64,000 bases of DNA from Staphylococcus cohnii subsp. cohnii (GTDB lineage Bacteria; Bacillota; Bacilli; Staphylococcales; Staphylococcaceae), in contig NZ_PPQC01000009.1 in assembly GCF_002902365.1 (NCBI RefSeq), forward strand, positions 62,001 to 126,000, written 5' to 3'. A program made the position numbers and the translations under genes. Below, piece after piece: positions 17,271 through 28,015 of this stretch; positions within the stretch are counted from its first letter, which is position 1, and every line of letters starts with the position of its first letter. The notes beneath the pieces were generated by a model that did not search any database, had not been told where the DNA came from, and worked only from the letters and a program-made list of their open reading frames with translations.

Positions 17271-17318
17271 ATAGAGCAAGGAACAAATCAATATTGTTGA
17301 TTTCATTCCTCACTCTAT
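17271..17318 (-). terminator. terminator of the hutU-hutI operon
   Basis: ATAGAGCAAGGAACAAATCAA (17271-17291) pairs with TTGATTTCATTCCTCACTCTAT (17297-17318) with two small mismatches. The minus strand then reads TCTTATTTTATTTATTTTT. Confidence 0.85.
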
Positions 17319-17364
17319 CTCGTGTCAAAAGTCTTAATGGTTCATTTTAATTACAGTTTCAATT

Positions 17365-18597
17365 TTAAAGATTTACGCGATTATCAAATAGTACCTTACC
17401 ATCCTTAATCACTCTTTCTGCGTGATTTATACCATAATGATAAGGAATATATTCATGATTCGGTGCATCCCAAATTACAATATTTGCTTTATCACCCTTA
17501 TTGATGGTACCTGCATCAACATCAATCGCTTTAGCTGCATTCACTGTCACCGCATTCCAAATTTCATTTGGGGATAATTTTAATTTTAATGCTGCAATAG
17601 ACATCACTAATTGTAAATTATTAGTCACACAGCTACCTGGATTGAAGTCAGTAGCTATAGCAATAGCGCCGTCGTTATCTAACATACCTCTCGCGTCTGC
17701 ATATGATTCCTTATCAAGGTAAAAAGTTGTACCTGGCAGTAATACTGCAACCGTATCACTATCTTTCAATTTTTGTTTGCCTTTTTCACTAGATGCTACT
17801 AAATGATCTGCAGAGATGGCATTTTCATCAATTGCAAGTTCTAAACCACCTAATGGATCAATTTCATCCGCATGAATTTTAATATCAAAGCCTTGTTTTT
17901 TAGCCGCTTCCATATAAGCTTTAGATTCTTCTACAGTGAACACACCTGTTTCACAGAAAATATCAGCAAAGTCAGCGTACGGTTTAACTTCTGGCAATAA
18001 ATCTATCATTTCTTGTAAGAAAGCTTGGTTAGACTTCGCATCCTTTGGTACAGCATGTGGCCCAAGGAATGTATGTTTCATGTCTAAATTATATTTTTTT
18101 GCTAATCGGTTCGAAACACGCAATTGTTTAAGTTCATTTTCTTTATCTAATCCATAACCACTCTTACTTTCAACTGCTAAGACACCGTGTTGTAACATGG
18201 TTAATAGGTTTTTTTCCGCTTTTTCAAAAAGTTCGTCTTCTGTCGCTTGACGTGTAGCTTCTACAGTAGATAATATGCCTCCACCTTGTTCAAGTATTTC
18301 TAAATAAGAGACACCTTGACGTTTGAGTGACATCTCATGTTCACGTGAGCCACCATGCACGAGATGCGTATGTGCTTCTACTAATGCAGGTGAAACGACT
18401 TTTCCTGAGGCATCTATTGTCTCATTTGCTTCACAAGCCTCAGAATGTTCACCCGCATAAACAATCTTGCCATCTTGCACAACTACTGTTCCATTTTCAA
18501 TAATGTTTAAATCATCTAATTCTTTGCCTTTTAAAGGGCGATCGGTAGTCTTCGGTAAAATTAGTTGTTTAATGTTTTGAATGATTAAGTCGTTCAT
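17365..18597 (-). CDS. hutI: imidazolonepropionase (histidine degradation)
   Basis: Third enzyme of histidine breakdown, opening the imidazolone ring to N-formimino-L-glutamate in the cytoplasm. The 410-residue protein has the amidohydrolase metal site [15 protein letters not shown] near residue 75, KSGYGL, the second metal-binding segment [12 protein letters not shown], and [13 protein letters not shown] with the catalytic Asp. Length matches the family. Its ATG overlaps the hutU stop by four bases (ATGA), so the two are coupled. Together with hutG they convert urocanate to glutamate and formamide. Confidence 0.95.
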   Translation of the reverse strand: MNDLIIQNIKQLILPKTTDRPLKGKELDDLNIIENGTVVVQDGKIVYAGEHSEACEANETIDASGKVVSPALVEAHTHLVHGGSREHEMSLKRQGVSYLEILEQGGGILSTVEATRQATEDELFEKAEKNLLTMLQHGVLAVESKSGYGLDKENELKQLRVSNRLAKKYNLDMKHTFLGPHAVPKDAKSNQAFLQEMIDLLPEVKPYADFADIFCETGVFTVEESKAYMEAAKKQGFDIKIHADEIDPLGGLELAIDENAISADHLVASSEKGKQKLKDSDTVAVLLPGTTFYLDKESYADARGMLDNDGAIAIATDFNPGSCVTNNLQLVMSIAALKLKLSPNEIWNAVTVNAAKAIDVDAGTINKGDKANIVIWDAPNHEYIPYHYGINHAERVIKDGKVLFDNRVNL

Positions 18598-20258
18598 TTT
18601 TTATCTCCTTTTCCTGTAATCATTGGAATGTGAATTCCTTTTTCATTTGCTACATTAATCGCTGATTCATAACCTGCATCAGCATGTCTTACTACTCCCA
18701 TACCCGGATCTGTAGTTAATACTCGTCCTAACCGTTTGTCTGCCCTTTCTGAACCATCAGCAACAACTACCATGCCGGCATGTAATGAATAACCCATACC
18801 AACACCGCCACCATGATGGAATGAAATCCAAGATCCACCTGCTGCAGTATTGATTAATGCATTTAATATTGCCCAGTCTCCTACAGCATCTGAGCCATCC
18901 TTCATACCTTCAGTCTCACGATTAGGACTAGCTACTGAACCTGAATCTAAATGATCTCGACCAATTACAATTGGCGCAGAAATTTCACCTTCACGTACAA
19001 GTCTATTTAATGCTAATCCCATTTGTGCACGTTCTCCATAACCTAACCATGCAATTCTTGAAGGCAGTCCTTGAAATGCAATTTTCTCTTGTGCTAAATC
19101 TAGCCAACGAATAAGTTTTTCATTTTCCGGAAATAGCTTTCTCATTTCCTCATCTGCACGCTCAATATCTTTAGGATCTCCGCTTAATGCTGCAAATCTA
19201 AATGGTCCCTTACCTTCACAGAATAATGGTCTGATATATGCTGGTACAAACCCAGGAAAATCAAAAGCATTTTTTAAGCCGTCATTATATGCGACTTGTC
19301 TTATATTATTTCCATAATCAAAGGCGACCGCACCTTGTTTTTGAAATTCTAACATCAATGAGACGTGTTTATGCATTGACGCTTGAGATTCTTTTACGTA
19401 TTGTTTTGGGTCTTTATTGCGTAGTGCACTTGCTTCTTGTAATGAATACCCTTGTGGCACATATCCATTTAAAGGATCGTGTGCACTCGTTTGATCCGTA
19501 ATAATATCAATACTAAATCCTTTATCTAAAATTGCTTGATGTACATCGACCGCATTACCAACCAATCCAATAGATAATGGTTTGCCCTGTTTGCGTGCGT
19601 CTTCTGCTAAAGTTAATGCTTCATCTAAATCTCGTGTCTTTACGTCACAATAACGTGTATCAATACGCTTATCAATGCGGGTTTCATCTACGTCAACACC
19701 GATGACAACACCGCCATTCATCGTAACAGCTAATGGTTGTGCGCCACCCATACCGCCAAGACCAGCAGTTAGCGTAATCGTCCCATTTAATTTGCCATTA
19801 AAATGTTGATTAGCGAGTTCACCAAATGTCTCATATGTACCTTGAACGATGCCTTGCGAACCAATGTAAATCCAACTACCTGCAGTCATTTGTCCGTACA
19901 TCATTAATCCTTTTTGATCTAATTCATTAAAATGCTCCCAGTTTGCCCATTCAGGTACTAATACAGAATTAGACAGTAATACACGTGGTGCTTCTTCATG
20001 TGTTTTAAATACAGCAACTGGTTTACCTGATTGGACTAACATCGTTTCATCAGCTTCTAATGAACGCAGTGTAGATTCAATCGCTTCAAATGCCTCCCAA
20101 TTCCGAGCTGCTTTACCTATGCCACCATAGACAACTAAATCTTCAGGTCTTTCTGCAACTTCGGGATCTAAATTATTATATAGCATTCGTAACACTGCTT
20201 CTTGTTCCCAACCTTTACATTCAATCTCTAAACCTTTTTTTGCTTTAATTTTTTTCAT
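18594..20258 (-). CDS. hutU: urocanate hydratase
   Basis: NAD-dependent urocanase that adds water to urocanate to give imidazolonepropionate. I start it at the ATG at 20258 (MKKIKAKKG) after GAAGGAGAG, giving 554 residues, the family norm; an in-frame extension to 20318 has no ribosome site. Conserved blocks are [35 protein letters not shown] (NAD site), [15 protein letters not shown] and [18 protein letters not shown]. The urocanase signature reads [10 protein letters not shown], so the cysteine usual before the Trp is alanine. hutI is coupled downstream and the YjiH gene lies 47 bases upstream. No histidine ammonia-lyase (hutH) is in the window. Confidence 0.95.
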   Translation of the reverse strand: MKKIKAKKGLEIECKGWEQEAVLRMLYNNLDPEVAERPEDLVVYGGIGKAARNWEAFEAIESTLRSLEADETMLVQSGKPVAVFKTHEEAPRVLLSNSVLVPEWANWEHFNELDQKGLMMYGQMTAGSWIYIGSQGIVQGTYETFGELANQHFNGKLNGTITLTAGLGGMGGAQPLAVTMNGGVVIGVDVDETRIDKRIDTRYCDVKTRDLDEALTLAEDARKQGKPLSIGLVGNAVDVHQAILDKGFSIDIITDQTSAHDPLNGYVPQGYSLQEASALRNKDPKQYVKESQASMHKHVSLMLEFQKQGAVAFDYGNNIRQVAYNDGLKNAFDFPGFVPAYIRPLFCEGKGPFRFAALSGDPKDIERADEEMRKLFPENEKLIRWLDLAQEKIAFQGLPSRIAWLGYGERAQMGLALNRLVREGEISAPIVIGRDHLDSGSVASPNRETEGMKDGSDAVGDWAILNALINTAAGGSWISFHHGGGVGMGYSLHAGMVVVADGSERADKRLGRVLTTDPGMGVVRHADAGYESAINVANEKGIHIPMITGKGDKK

Positions 20259-20305
20259 GAAAAATCTCTCCTTCATCGAATTTAATTCAACCTTTGTTTT
20301 GATAT

Positions 20306-21589
20306 TTAAAATATCCATAATGCAAATGGAATTGTTATCAGTAATGTTAGTACTACTCTTTCAAACCAAATAAGCACAAGTTTTCCTACTGAAATTTTAA
20401 TTTCTGTAGATAATATGACCGGAACAACGCTTGAAAAAAAGATAATCGCTGAAACACTCATTACTGCTACAGTAAATCTTGTTGCTAAATCAGCTGATTG
20501 TGCAATTGCAGCTGGTAATAACATTTCAACAATTGAAATCGTTGAAGCCTGTGCTAATACCCCCACATTTTCTACTGGGAAAATGCTGATAAATGGATAA
20601 AAGATGTAAGATATATATTCGATTACTGGTGTGAATTCCGTGATTACTAATCCTAGAAAACCAATTGACATGATAGAAGGTAAAATAGCTATAGTCATTA
20701 CGACACCATCTCTTAAATTTTCAAATACATTGTCAATTAATGACTTAGACTGTTTCACAGCTAATTTTGCTTCTAACCAAGACTCTTTCAACAATGGCAT
20801 GTTTCTGCGAATCTCTTCTTGATATGGTTGGTCTTTATATGTCGTATGCTTTTCAAATCTGATAGGTGGGAGTTGTACGGTAATAGCAGTAACAATAAAT
20901 GTCACTACGAGTGTAAACCAAAAATATAAATTCCAATGCTGAATAATTCCTAATGTATTAGCCACAATAATCATAAACGTAGCGGAAACTGTAGAAAATC
21001 CCGTTGCTACCACTACTGCTTCTTTATGTGTGTAACTACCACTCTTGTAGACTTTGTTTGTTATCAGTAAGCCTATTGAATAACTACCAACAAGTGATGC
21101 TACTGCACCGACCGCTGATTTTCCTGGTGTCTTAAATATTGGTCGCATTATCGGACGACAAATCACACCGATAAACTCTAACAAGCCGAAACCTACTAAA
21201 AATGATAAAAATATTGCTCCTATAGGAATTAAAACGCTTAATGGTATTGCTAGCTTTTCGTATAAAAATGGTCCGATACTTTCTTTTAAAACAAAAGCAG
21301 GCCCTATATTGAAAACAACCATGAAAGCAATGAATACCCCTACTACTTTAAATAAACTAAAGATTATGTTTGTTTTCGATTCATTCCACCGCTGATTAAG
21401 AAATGGATGAATTGCACCTATAACAATTAAAATCAATACATAATATGGTAAAACAGGTTTCACTATTAATGTGATCCATTGCACAATATGATCAATCATA
21501 ATTGTTGATTGACCTTGTATAGTCACAGGAACAAAGAAAAATATAATACCAATCAAGCTATAAATGAAAAATCTCCACATGTACTTCAC
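20306..21589 (-). CDS. YjiH-family (Gate domain) membrane protein, candidate histidine/urocanate transporter
   Basis: A 427-residue polytopic protein with about ten to eleven spans and the nucleoside-recognition (Gate) type core: [21 protein letters not shown] and [20 protein letters not shown]. It is the first gene of the hutU-hutI operon (47 bases to hutU) and is divergent from the LysR gene. That position makes uptake of histidine, urocanate or a related compound the natural guess, but no transport assay basis is visible in sequence. There is no classical HutM/HutT gene here. The start ATG at 21589 is preceded by GGGGCGTG; MWRFF at 21580 is an alternative. Confidence 0.7.
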   Translation of the reverse strand: MKYMWRFFIYSLIGIIFFFVPVTIQGQSTIMIDHIVQWITLIVKPVLPYYVLILIVIGAIHPFLNQRWNESKTNIIFSLFKVVGVFIAFMVVFNIGPAFVLKESIGPFLYEKLAIPLSVLIPIGAIFLSFLVGFGLLEFIGVICRPIMRPIFKTPGKSAVGAVASLVGSYSIGLLITNKVYKSGSYTHKEAVVVATGFSTVSATFMIIVANTLGIIQHWNLYFWFTLVVTFIVTAITVQLPPIRFEKHTTYKDQPYQEEIRRNMPLLKESWLEAKLAVKQSKSLIDNVFENLRDGVVMTIAILPSIMSIGFLGLVITEFTPVIEYISYIFYPFISIFPVENVGVLAQASTISIVEMLLPAAIAQSADLATRFTVAVMSVSAIIFFSSVVPVILSTEIKISVGKLVLIWFERVVLTLLITIPFALWIF

Positions 21590-21724
21590 GCCCCTAACAT
21601 GAAAGTACGACTCCCTCTATATCTAAAAGTATAATATGTTATTATATAGACTACCAATATCAATAAACTAATTATTAATAGCTTTAAACTATAAATATAC
21701 GAATCATTTAGGAGTGACATTCAT

Positions 21725-22600
21725 TTGAAAATTATTCAATTAGAATATTTTATTGCCGTCGTTAAATATAATAGTTTTACAAAGGCTGCAGATTTTTTAC
21801 ATATAAGCCAACCATCTTTAACGAACACAATTAAAAAAATAGAAGCAGATTTAGGTTATGATTTATTTTTAAGAACTACAAAGGATATCAAAATTACAGA
21901 AAAAGGTATCCATTTTTATAACTATGCCGTTCAGCTCGTGCAAAGCTATCATCAAACGCTGGAAAAAATGTATGATTTAAAAATGGGACATGCACCTAAA
22001 ATAAAATTTTCTATTCTTGAATCTTCAAATCAATGGGTCTCACAAGTAGTTGCTATGCACCAAAAGGAATATGCAGACCAAACATATCATGCTTCAGAAG
22101 TACATGATCAGAGCACCATATTAGAGCGCCTGTTAAATTTTGAAAATCATCTCGGCCTAACAAATGAACAGATTGTCCATGACGATATACACTCTGTCCC
22201 ACTATATAAAGAATCTTATGTACTCATAACGCCTAAAAATACATTTCCTAATAGCAAGAAGGTTTCTATTAAATCTTTACCACTTATTTTACCTACAAAA
22301 GGTTCCCAAGTACGCAAGCATTTAGATGACTATTTTAACCGTCTAAATATTCATCCAAATATTATTATAGAAGCCGATCGCTTTGAAGCTTCAACGAATT
22401 TCGTTCATCGAGGATTAGGTTATGCAGTTATACCACGTGTTTATTACCAATCTTTTAATGCACGAGATTTAGATGCAATTGAGATTAAGCCAACACTCAG
22501 TCGTACGATTTACATCAATTACTTAAAAAAAAGAAAGCACCCTGAACGAGTACTTTCCTTTATAAATCTATGCCTTTATTATTGGAATATTAAAGAATAA
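21725..22600 (+). CDS. LysR-family regulator, probable hut regulator
   Basis: LysR-type transcription factor of 291 residues. The N-terminal winged HTH is clear (FTKAADFLHISQPSLTNTIKKIE, about residues 18-40), followed by an effector domain from about residue 90 to 285. The start is TTG, eight bases after TTAGGAGTG. It is divergent from the yjiH-hutU-hutI operon and its 3' end overlaps the hutG 3' end by 11 bases, so it sits in the middle of the hut cluster. Control of hut genes by an intermediate such as urocanate is inferred from position. Confidence 0.88.
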   Translation: MKIIQLEYFIAVVKYNSFTKAADFLHISQPSLTNTIKKIEADLGYDLFLRTTKDIKITEKGIHFYNYAVQLVQSYHQTLEKMYDLKMGHAPKIKFSILESSNQWVSQVVAMHQKEYADQTYHASEVHDQSTILERLLNFENHLGLTNEQIVHDDIHSVPLYKESYVLITPKNTFPNSKKVSIKSLPLILPTKGSQVRKHLDDYFNRLNIHPNIIIEADRFEASTNFVHRGLGYAVIPRVYYQSFNARDLDAIEIKPTLSRTIYINYLKKRKHPERVLSFINLCLYYWNIKE

Positions 22601-23519
22601 AATGATGTAAAAAATTAGCTGAGAGCTTTGCTGTACGATTATCGACATCATATTTAGGGTTGGTTTCAGCAATACTAATCGTTGAGACTTTTTCATTTGG
22701 GATAATGCGTTTGGCAAGTTCAAGTACAATATGTGGAAATAGACCTAACACTGCATTAGCACTTACGCCTGGTGCGTATGCGCTATCTATTACATCCATA
22801 CATATTGTAAACATAATAACGTTATGGTTGTGTATAAAACGTTCTACCTTATCTTTTACAGGAGGAGATATTTGATGTAATAATTCCTCGGCATAAACAA
22901 AGCCGATATCTTTTTCGTCTGCATAATCAAATAGACCTTGTGTATTACCACCTTGTTGTATGCCTAATACCAAATAGTCTGCTTGATTATCTTGATCTAA
23001 AATCTGCCTAAAGCTCGTTCCAGAAGTGGACTGTGCTTCTGCTCTAGTATCAAAATGCGCATCAATATTAATAATACCTAAAGAAGCATCAGGATAAACT
23101 TCTCTTATACCTAAATACTGAGCATAAGCGATATCATGGCCGCCTCCCAATAAAAAAGTCTGTTTATGTCTTTGGATTGATGTTGCAACATATTGTGCGA
23201 ATTCTTTTTGAGTTTCTTCTAAGTGATCGTGATCGTGTTCTACATTACCATAATCATATATCTTGCAGTCACTCAATACAGGTAGGTTGGCAAATGCTTT
23301 CTTAATTGCGTCGGGACCTTCTTTTGCACCTAATCTTCCTTTGTTCAATTCAACACCCTTGTCTACTGCATAACCTAATAACCCCACACCTTGGCGTGTC
23401 TCACGATAGTCATCTTTGATATTTCTAAAATTTACAGTTTGAAAATGTCTAAATTGAGATGAATCTGTTTCACTATCGACTCTACCTGTCCAGAAATCAC
23501 GCTGTGCTAATTTATACAT
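22590..23519 (-). CDS. hutG: formimidoylglutamase
   Basis: Arginase-fold hydrolase that splits N-formimino-glutamate into glutamate and formamide, the last step of this hut route. The 309-residue protein shows the manganese-site motifs FLLGGGHDIAYAQY and IINIDAHFDTR. The third motif reads TICMDVIDSAYAPG, where the arginase family usually has SxDxD, so one metal-binding Asp is Cys; I recall the same in S. aureus HutG. It is transcribed alone, convergent with the LysR gene. A cre-like site and an inverted repeat lie upstream. Ribosome site AGGAGG. Confidence 0.93.
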   Translation of the reverse strand: MYKLAQRDFWTGRVDSETDSSQFRHFQTVNFRNIKDDYRETRQGVGLLGYAVDKGVELNKGRLGAKEGPDAIKKAFANLPVLSDCKIYDYGNVEHDHDHLEETQKEFAQYVATSIQRHKQTFLLGGGHDIAYAQYLGIREVYPDASLGIINIDAHFDTRAEAQSTSGTSFRQILDQDNQADYLVLGIQQGGNTQGLFDYADEKDIGFVYAEELLHQISPPVKDKVERFIHNHNVIMFTICMDVIDSAYAPGVSANAVLGLFPHIVLELAKRIIPNEKVSTISIAETNPKYDVDNRTAKLSANFLHHFIL

Positions 23520-23555
23520 AATTCTCCTCCTTTTAAAACAATATCCTCATATAAA

Positions 23556-23569
23556 AGTATACGCTTACA
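23556..23569 (-). promoter_or_regulatory. cre-like site upstream of hutG
   Basis: AGTATACGCTTACA matches the cre consensus TGWAANCGNTNWCA at 12 of 14 positions, with the central CG kept. The adjoining TTGAATTCAA is a perfect palindrome. Catabolite repression of histidine use would be expected. Confidence 0.5.
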
Positions 23570-23774
23570 TTGAATTCAATTCAATTTATGCTTTTATTTA
23601 CCCAAAAATCAGCTGCTTAATTTTTCAAATGACAATTAATTATTTCATTTAGATGTTAGTTTTGGCATTACTATTACATTTCAATGATAAATATCTAAAT
23701 TTAATTTATTTCTGATTAATAAATATGTATAATTAGTGATAAATGATTTTCTGAACCCTATTGGAGGTTACATA

Positions 23775-25085
23775 ATGAATAAACAACGTATATCAGGTTT
23801 TCAATGGGCAATAATGATTTTTATTTTCTTTATTATTGCTTATGCAGCTCCTATTATACTAAAAGATTTACAAAGTACTATTTCACTTAAAACTTTTGTC
23901 TTTGACTTAAGTGCTATAGCACCATTTATTGCTGCGCTTATATGTATTATTGTTTTTAGTAAACGCAAGGCGCAGTTATCTGGTTTAAAACTAACAATAG
24001 ATTTAAAAGTGATTGAACGAATTCTACTTGCATTTATATTACCTTTAGTCATTTTCTTGATTGCTATGGTAAGCTTTAACATTTTTGCAGATAGTTTTGT
24101 ATTATTACAAGCAGAAGATTTATCAGTTTCTATAACTGCAATTATACTCGGACAGCTAGTGATGGCATTCTTAATAGAGTTCGGTTTCCGTTCTTACTTG
24201 CAAAACATTATAGAAACGAAAATGAATACGTTTTTTGCCTCAATTATTGTTGGTATATTATATTCTATTTGGAATATAAACATGGCAATTAGCTTTGAAT
24301 ATACTTTATATGGTTTATTATATACATTTGCATTCTCTATGATTATAGGTGAATTGATTCGTGCTACAAAAGGTCGCACGATTTATATTGCAACGATATT
24401 CCATGCAGCAATGTCATTTGGTCTTGTTTTCTTATTCAATGAAGAGCTCGGCAGTGTTTTCGCAATGAAAGTAATTGCACTATCTACATCAGCTGTAGCA
24501 GTCGTTTACATTTTATTAAGTATTATTATTCGTGCGATACTTTATTTCTTTACGAAGCGTAGTTTAGATGAAGTCGATAGTAATAATTATTTAGACCACG
24601 TAAATGAATATTCAGAAGCATCTCAAGAAGAAGACAGCAGTGAAACATCCGATGATGCAACAACAAAATCACAAATTCATACAGAAGACGACGAGCACAG
24701 TAAATCTACTACTTCTCAAACTGAAGAGACAACAGACAAACATGTAAATTCAGATGATACTGATTCAAAAACATCAACTGAACTTATGGATGATACTGAC
24801 ACTCAAAATAATCACCAACAAACAAATCATGATGACAGTCGAAACAATATTATAGATGAAAACACACCACAATCACCGGAAAACAACGACGTTCAAGGAG
24901 AACATGAACATGTTAAAACACAGGTGAACGGTGCTGTTGAAAATTCTACTGAAAGAGCGCAAATAGAAGAAACATCAACAGAACATGATAATGATAAAAG
25001 TACTTCTGAGTCAATCACACAACAAAATAAAAAACGACAACGCTCACCTTTTAAATTAAAAAACAGACATGATCATCGTCGCTAA
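23775..25085 (+). CDS. lyrA: LyrA/SpdC-like CPBP membrane protein
   Basis: Polytopic membrane protein of the CPBP (Abi) family, 436 residues from the ATG at 23775, which follows TTGGAGG; an upstream in-frame start is unlikely. Residues 1-275 hold about eight spans. The first CPBP motif, normally EExxxR, reads IEFGFR (residues 134-139), so the first Glu is Ile; the H-containing motif IFHAAMSF remains. Residues 275-436 are a hydrophilic tail rich in Asp, Glu, Ser, Thr, Asn, Gln and His, ending [19 protein letters not shown]. aureus LyrA/SpdC lies at the same place (hutG-lyrA-rpiA) and affects surface protein display, lysostaphin resistance and WalK activity. Likely a scaffold rather than a protease. 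Confidence 0.88.
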   Translation: MNKQRISGFQWAIMIFIFFIIAYAAPIILKDLQSTISLKTFVFDLSAIAPFIAALICIIVFSKRKAQLSGLKLTIDLKVIERILLAFILPLVIFLIAMVSFNIFADSFVLLQAEDLSVSITAIILGQLVMAFLIEFGFRSYLQNIIETKMNTFFASIIVGILYSIWNINMAISFEYTLYGLLYTFAFSMIIGELIRATKGRTIYIATIFHAAMSFGLVFLFNEELGSVFAMKVIALSTSAVAVVYILLSIIIRAILYFFTKRSLDEVDSNNYLDHVNEYSEASQEEDSSETSDDATTKSQIHTEDDEHSKSTTSQTEETTDKHVNSDDTDSKTSTELMDDTDTQNNHQQTNHDDSRNNIIDENTPQSPENNDVQGEHEHVKTQVNGAVENSTERAQIEETSTEHDNDKSTSESITQQNKKRQRSPFKLKNRHDHRR

Positions 25086-25090
25086 CTAAC

Positions 25091-25178
25091 AAAAAGCAGG
25101 TTACACTAATCGTATATTCAGATACCATGACTAAATCTCGTGATTATCTTAATGTATACCGTTAGTTAACCTGCTTTT
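25091..25178. terminator. large bidirectional terminator between lyrA and rpiA
   Basis: AAAAGCAGGTTA at the left end pairs with TAACCTGCTTTT at the right. Inner steps ACTAA/TTAGT, TATA/TATA and GATA/TATC extend the fold across the 88 bases. T runs follow on the plus strand and A runs precede. Confidence 0.85.
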
Positions 25179-25202
25179 ATTATATTTTAATATACCGATT
25201 TA

Positions 25203-25886
25203 TTATTTATCTAAAATTTTAACACCTGTTTGTGTACCTATAATGACTTGATCTGTAACATCGATAAAATATCCAGTTTCTAATACACCTACTAAATGAA
25301 TTAAAAATTCATGCATAGCATAAGGATCGATAGATGAATTCAATGTAACATCAAGAATATAATTTCCATTATCAGTGATAAATGGGACATCATCCACCAT
25401 CCGACGTATCACTTGTAAATTATCGTAAGCTGCAATTTTTTTAGAAACTAATAACCAATTAAATTTATCTACTTCTACAGGTAAATTAAACGTTTCACCT
25501 AAATATGATACACACTTAGATTCATCGACTAAAACAATAAATTTTTCCGCCATGGCGTCAATCACTTTTTCTCTAAATAATGCACCACCGCCACCTTTAA
25601 TTAAATTCAAATTACTGTCCACTTCGTCTGCACCATCAATTGCAACGTCAATTTTCTCTACATCATTAACATCCACTACTCGAATACCTAATTCTTTGGC
25701 GATATAAGCGGTTTTATTAGAAGTGCATACACCTGTAATATCAATCTGTTCATGGTTCAATTTCTCAGCTAATTTTGGGACAAGCAATTCTATTGTTGAA
25801 CCAGAACCAATTCCAACTACCATACCGTCGCTGATTTGGCTTAACGCGTCATTAAATGTACTAATTTTCAACTGTTTCGTATCCAT
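25203..25886 (-). CDS. rpiA: ribose-5-phosphate isomerase A
   Basis: Interconverts ribose-5-phosphate and ribulose-5-phosphate in the pentose phosphate pathway. The 227-residue protein has all RpiA landmarks: GIGSGSTIE, TSNKTAY, DVAIDGADEVD with the active-site Asp, LIKGGGGALFREKVI with catalytic Glu, and the C-terminal GVLETGYFID. Length is normal. It is a single gene with a terminator shared with lyrA and a ribosome site (AAAGGGGAC) before the ATG. Confidence 0.97.
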   Translation of the reverse strand: MDTKQLKISTFNDALSQISDGMVVGIGSGSTIELLVPKLAEKLNHEQIDITGVCTSNKTAYIAKELGIRVVDVNDVEKIDVAIDGADEVDSNLNLIKGGGGALFREKVIDAMAEKFIVLVDESKCVSYLGETFNLPVEVDKFNWLLVSKKIAAYDNLQVIRRMVDDVPFITDNGNYILDVTLNSSIDPYAMHEFLIHLVGVLETGYFIDVTDQVIIGTQTGVKILDK

Positions 25887-26047
25887 AATGCGTCCCCTTT
25901 ACATAACTTACTCTCACCTTTATTGTACATGAGATTGAAAAAAATACATAGCTAAAAAATATGTATAAATTTTAAATTAATATATCTTCTTGCATAATCA
26001 AATATGTGCTTTACAATAATAATACATAACCAACAAGGGGGATTGTC

Positions 26048-26704
26048 ATGATTTATGATTTAAAAGCGATTGCTACAGGAAAAATAGAAGATTTACCTTA
26101 TAGTTCTAAAAGACCGATGCGTTCAGCACTTAACAAACAGCCTTTTACCGGTAGGATGTGGCTTTCAAAAACAGGTTTTTCTGAAGATGAGCAAGAATAC
26201 AAAGGACATGGCGGTCCAAATAAAGCTGTGTGTTTATATAGTGAAAAAAATTACAATTTATGGAAAGATGATGTCGCGGTTTTACCAGAGTATGCAATGT
26301 TTGGTGAAAATTTAACTGTCAAAGATTTGGATGAAAAAGACTTACATTTTGGTGATCAATTTCAATTAGGTGAAGCGATTATCGAAGTTGCAGAGATTAG
26401 AGAACCTTGTTGGAAAATACAAGAAAAGTATAAAATTCCTAACCTAATTAAACGTATGTCCAGTTCATGTAAAACTGGTTGTTACCTCAGAGTAGTTAAA
26501 GAAGGCTTTGTTAGCGCCTCATCTCAACTTCAGCTCATAAAATACGGAGAGCAAGATTCCCTTTTATCTGTATTTGAACTCAATGATATTTATTACAATG
26601 ATAATAAAAATGTAGCGCGCTTAGCCTATGCTCTAAAAAATCCATATTTAACTGAAGAAAGACGACTCAAATTAGAAAAATATCTAAAACGTGCTCAAAA
26701 ATAA
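26048..26704 (+). CDS. MOSC domain protein (YiiM-like)
   Basis: A 218-residue MOSC-domain protein. MOSC domains bind the molybdenum cofactor or transfer sulfur from a conserved cysteine, here in AEIREPCWKIQEK (about residue 121). The opening matches YiiM, with the Gly-rich KGHGGPNKAVCLYS and NLTV segments; the C-terminal helical extension is also YiiM-like. YiiM proteins reduce N-hydroxylated compounds using molybdenum, but this substrate is not proven. Ribosome site AAGGGGGA. Transcribed alone. Confidence 0.82.
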   Translation: MIYDLKAIATGKIEDLPYSSKRPMRSALNKQPFTGRMWLSKTGFSEDEQEYKGHGGPNKAVCLYSEKNYNLWKDDVAVLPEYAMFGENLTVKDLDEKDLHFGDQFQLGEAIIEVAEIREPCWKIQEKYKIPNLIKRMSSSCKTGCYLRVVKEGFVSASSQLQLIKYGEQDSLLSVFELNDIYYNDNKNVARLAYALKNPYLTEERRLKLEKYLKRAQK

Positions 26705-26798
26705 ACATCACAATATGCTAAAATGCCATATTCCAATGCGTAATAAAAAAAACAGATCCCTGTACAACAAGCATCTGTAAATATGATACATTTATAAA

Positions 26799-26854
26799 AC
26801 TCAGGTTAAGTAACTGACAAAAGATGATATCCATACAGATTCACTAACCTGAGT
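26799..26854. terminator. hairpin between the MOSC and galM genes
   Basis: ACTCAGGTTA (26799-26808) and TAACCTGAGT (26845-26854) are exact complements around a 36-base loop. A short T tract (ACTTTTTAA) follows on the plus strand and TTTTAT on the minus strand. Confidence 0.7.
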
Positions 26855-26980
26855 ATTACTTTTTAACCTATCTTCTATAGTACGGTATTATAAAACGTCG
26901 GTTGGTTATCCACAAGTATCACTTGATTACTTTGCACTAATTTAAATCACTTCAAGGTACTTGATTCAACCACGGTAATA

Positions 26981-28015
26981 TTATTCTACTTCCCCACTCT
27001 TTTTTTCAGCAATTTTATATGAAGTCTTAGAATAAAAAGGCTGATTTGCTTCTAATATTGATGGTGCATTTTCTCCATACAAATTAATATCATTAGGTAT
27101 GCATTGTGTTTCTAATGTAAATCCTGAATGTGCTTTATAAATATTAAAGTCACTTTCCCATTCGGTAGTATCATTAAAAGTAAAAATCACGACATTGGGC
27201 ATATCTGTCTCAACAGACAGTTGAAAATGCTTATTTTCAACTGTCATACCTTGCTCTCCAATTTGAAACGGATGATCCAGACCACCATATTGTTTCATTT
27301 GTTCTTGAATATCATGGTGTTCACTATTAAAAATATCTTTAAATTGAAGTTGACTACGCTCAAAAACACTTTCTAAATTTAATGGTTCTTGTTTTGTTAC
27401 AAAATGATCATTATCTAATAAGTGCATTTTTAATACTGAACTTGAGATGCTATGATTATCAATGACATTATTGTCTCTGTTCAAATTAAAATATACATGA
27501 TTCATAGGATTAAAAATTGTTTTTTCGGTAGCTACAGCTTTATACTCAATTGTCCATTTGTGGTCAACATCATAAGTATGTATCACCTCTAAATTGATAT
27601 TTCCCGGAAAATGATCATCTGACTGCTGAATTGTGGTAGAAAATACAATTTTTACTTGCCCTACTTGCTCAAATATTTCATAATCGAAATAACATTTATC
27701 TATCCCTTTAAAGCCACCGTGAATATTATTTTCACCATCGTTTGTATCTAATCGGTACGTTTTACCATCTAAGTGGAATTCAGCATTTGCTATACGTCCG
27801 CCATAACGGCCTACAGTAGCACCAAAATAAAAAGGATTTTGTTGATAGAATTCATCCGCTTCTACCACATTACCTAATACAATATTGTTATCATCATATT
27901 TCCATGACACGATACGAGCGCCATAGTTCGTGAAAACAATCTTAGTTGCTTCATTGTCTATTTTAATTAAGTCAATACCATTACTTTGTCTTTCTACTTT
28001 TGCAAACATCATCAA
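26981..28015 (-). CDS. galM: aldose 1-epimerase (galactose mutarotase)
   Basis: Interconverts alpha and beta anomers of aldohexoses before phosphorylation. The 344-residue beta-sandwich protein shows the substrate arginine in GATVGRYGGRIANA, the histidine in ENNIHGGFKG, the catalytic histidine in NPMNHVYFNL, and the catalytic base Glu in FTLETQCIPND. Three Met codons open the frame after AAAGGGAGT; the first or second fits the spacing. No galactokinase neighbours it, so its job is probably general sugar metabolism. Confidence 0.92.
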   Translation of the reverse strand: MMMFAKVERQSNGIDLIKIDNEATKIVFTNYGARIVSWKYDDNNIVLGNVVEADEFYQQNPFYFGATVGRYGGRIANAEFHLDGKTYRLDTNDGENNIHGGFKGIDKCYFDYEIFEQVGQVKIVFSTTIQQSDDHFPGNINLEVIHTYDVDHKWTIEYKAVATEKTIFNPMNHVYFNLNRDNNVIDNHSISSSVLKMHLLDNDHFVTKQEPLNLESVFERSQLQFKDIFNSEHHDIQEQMKQYGGLDHPFQIGEQGMTVENKHFQLSVETDMPNVVIFTFNDTTEWESDFNIYKAHSGFTLETQCIPNDINLYGENAPSILEANQPFYSKTSYKIAEKKSGEVE

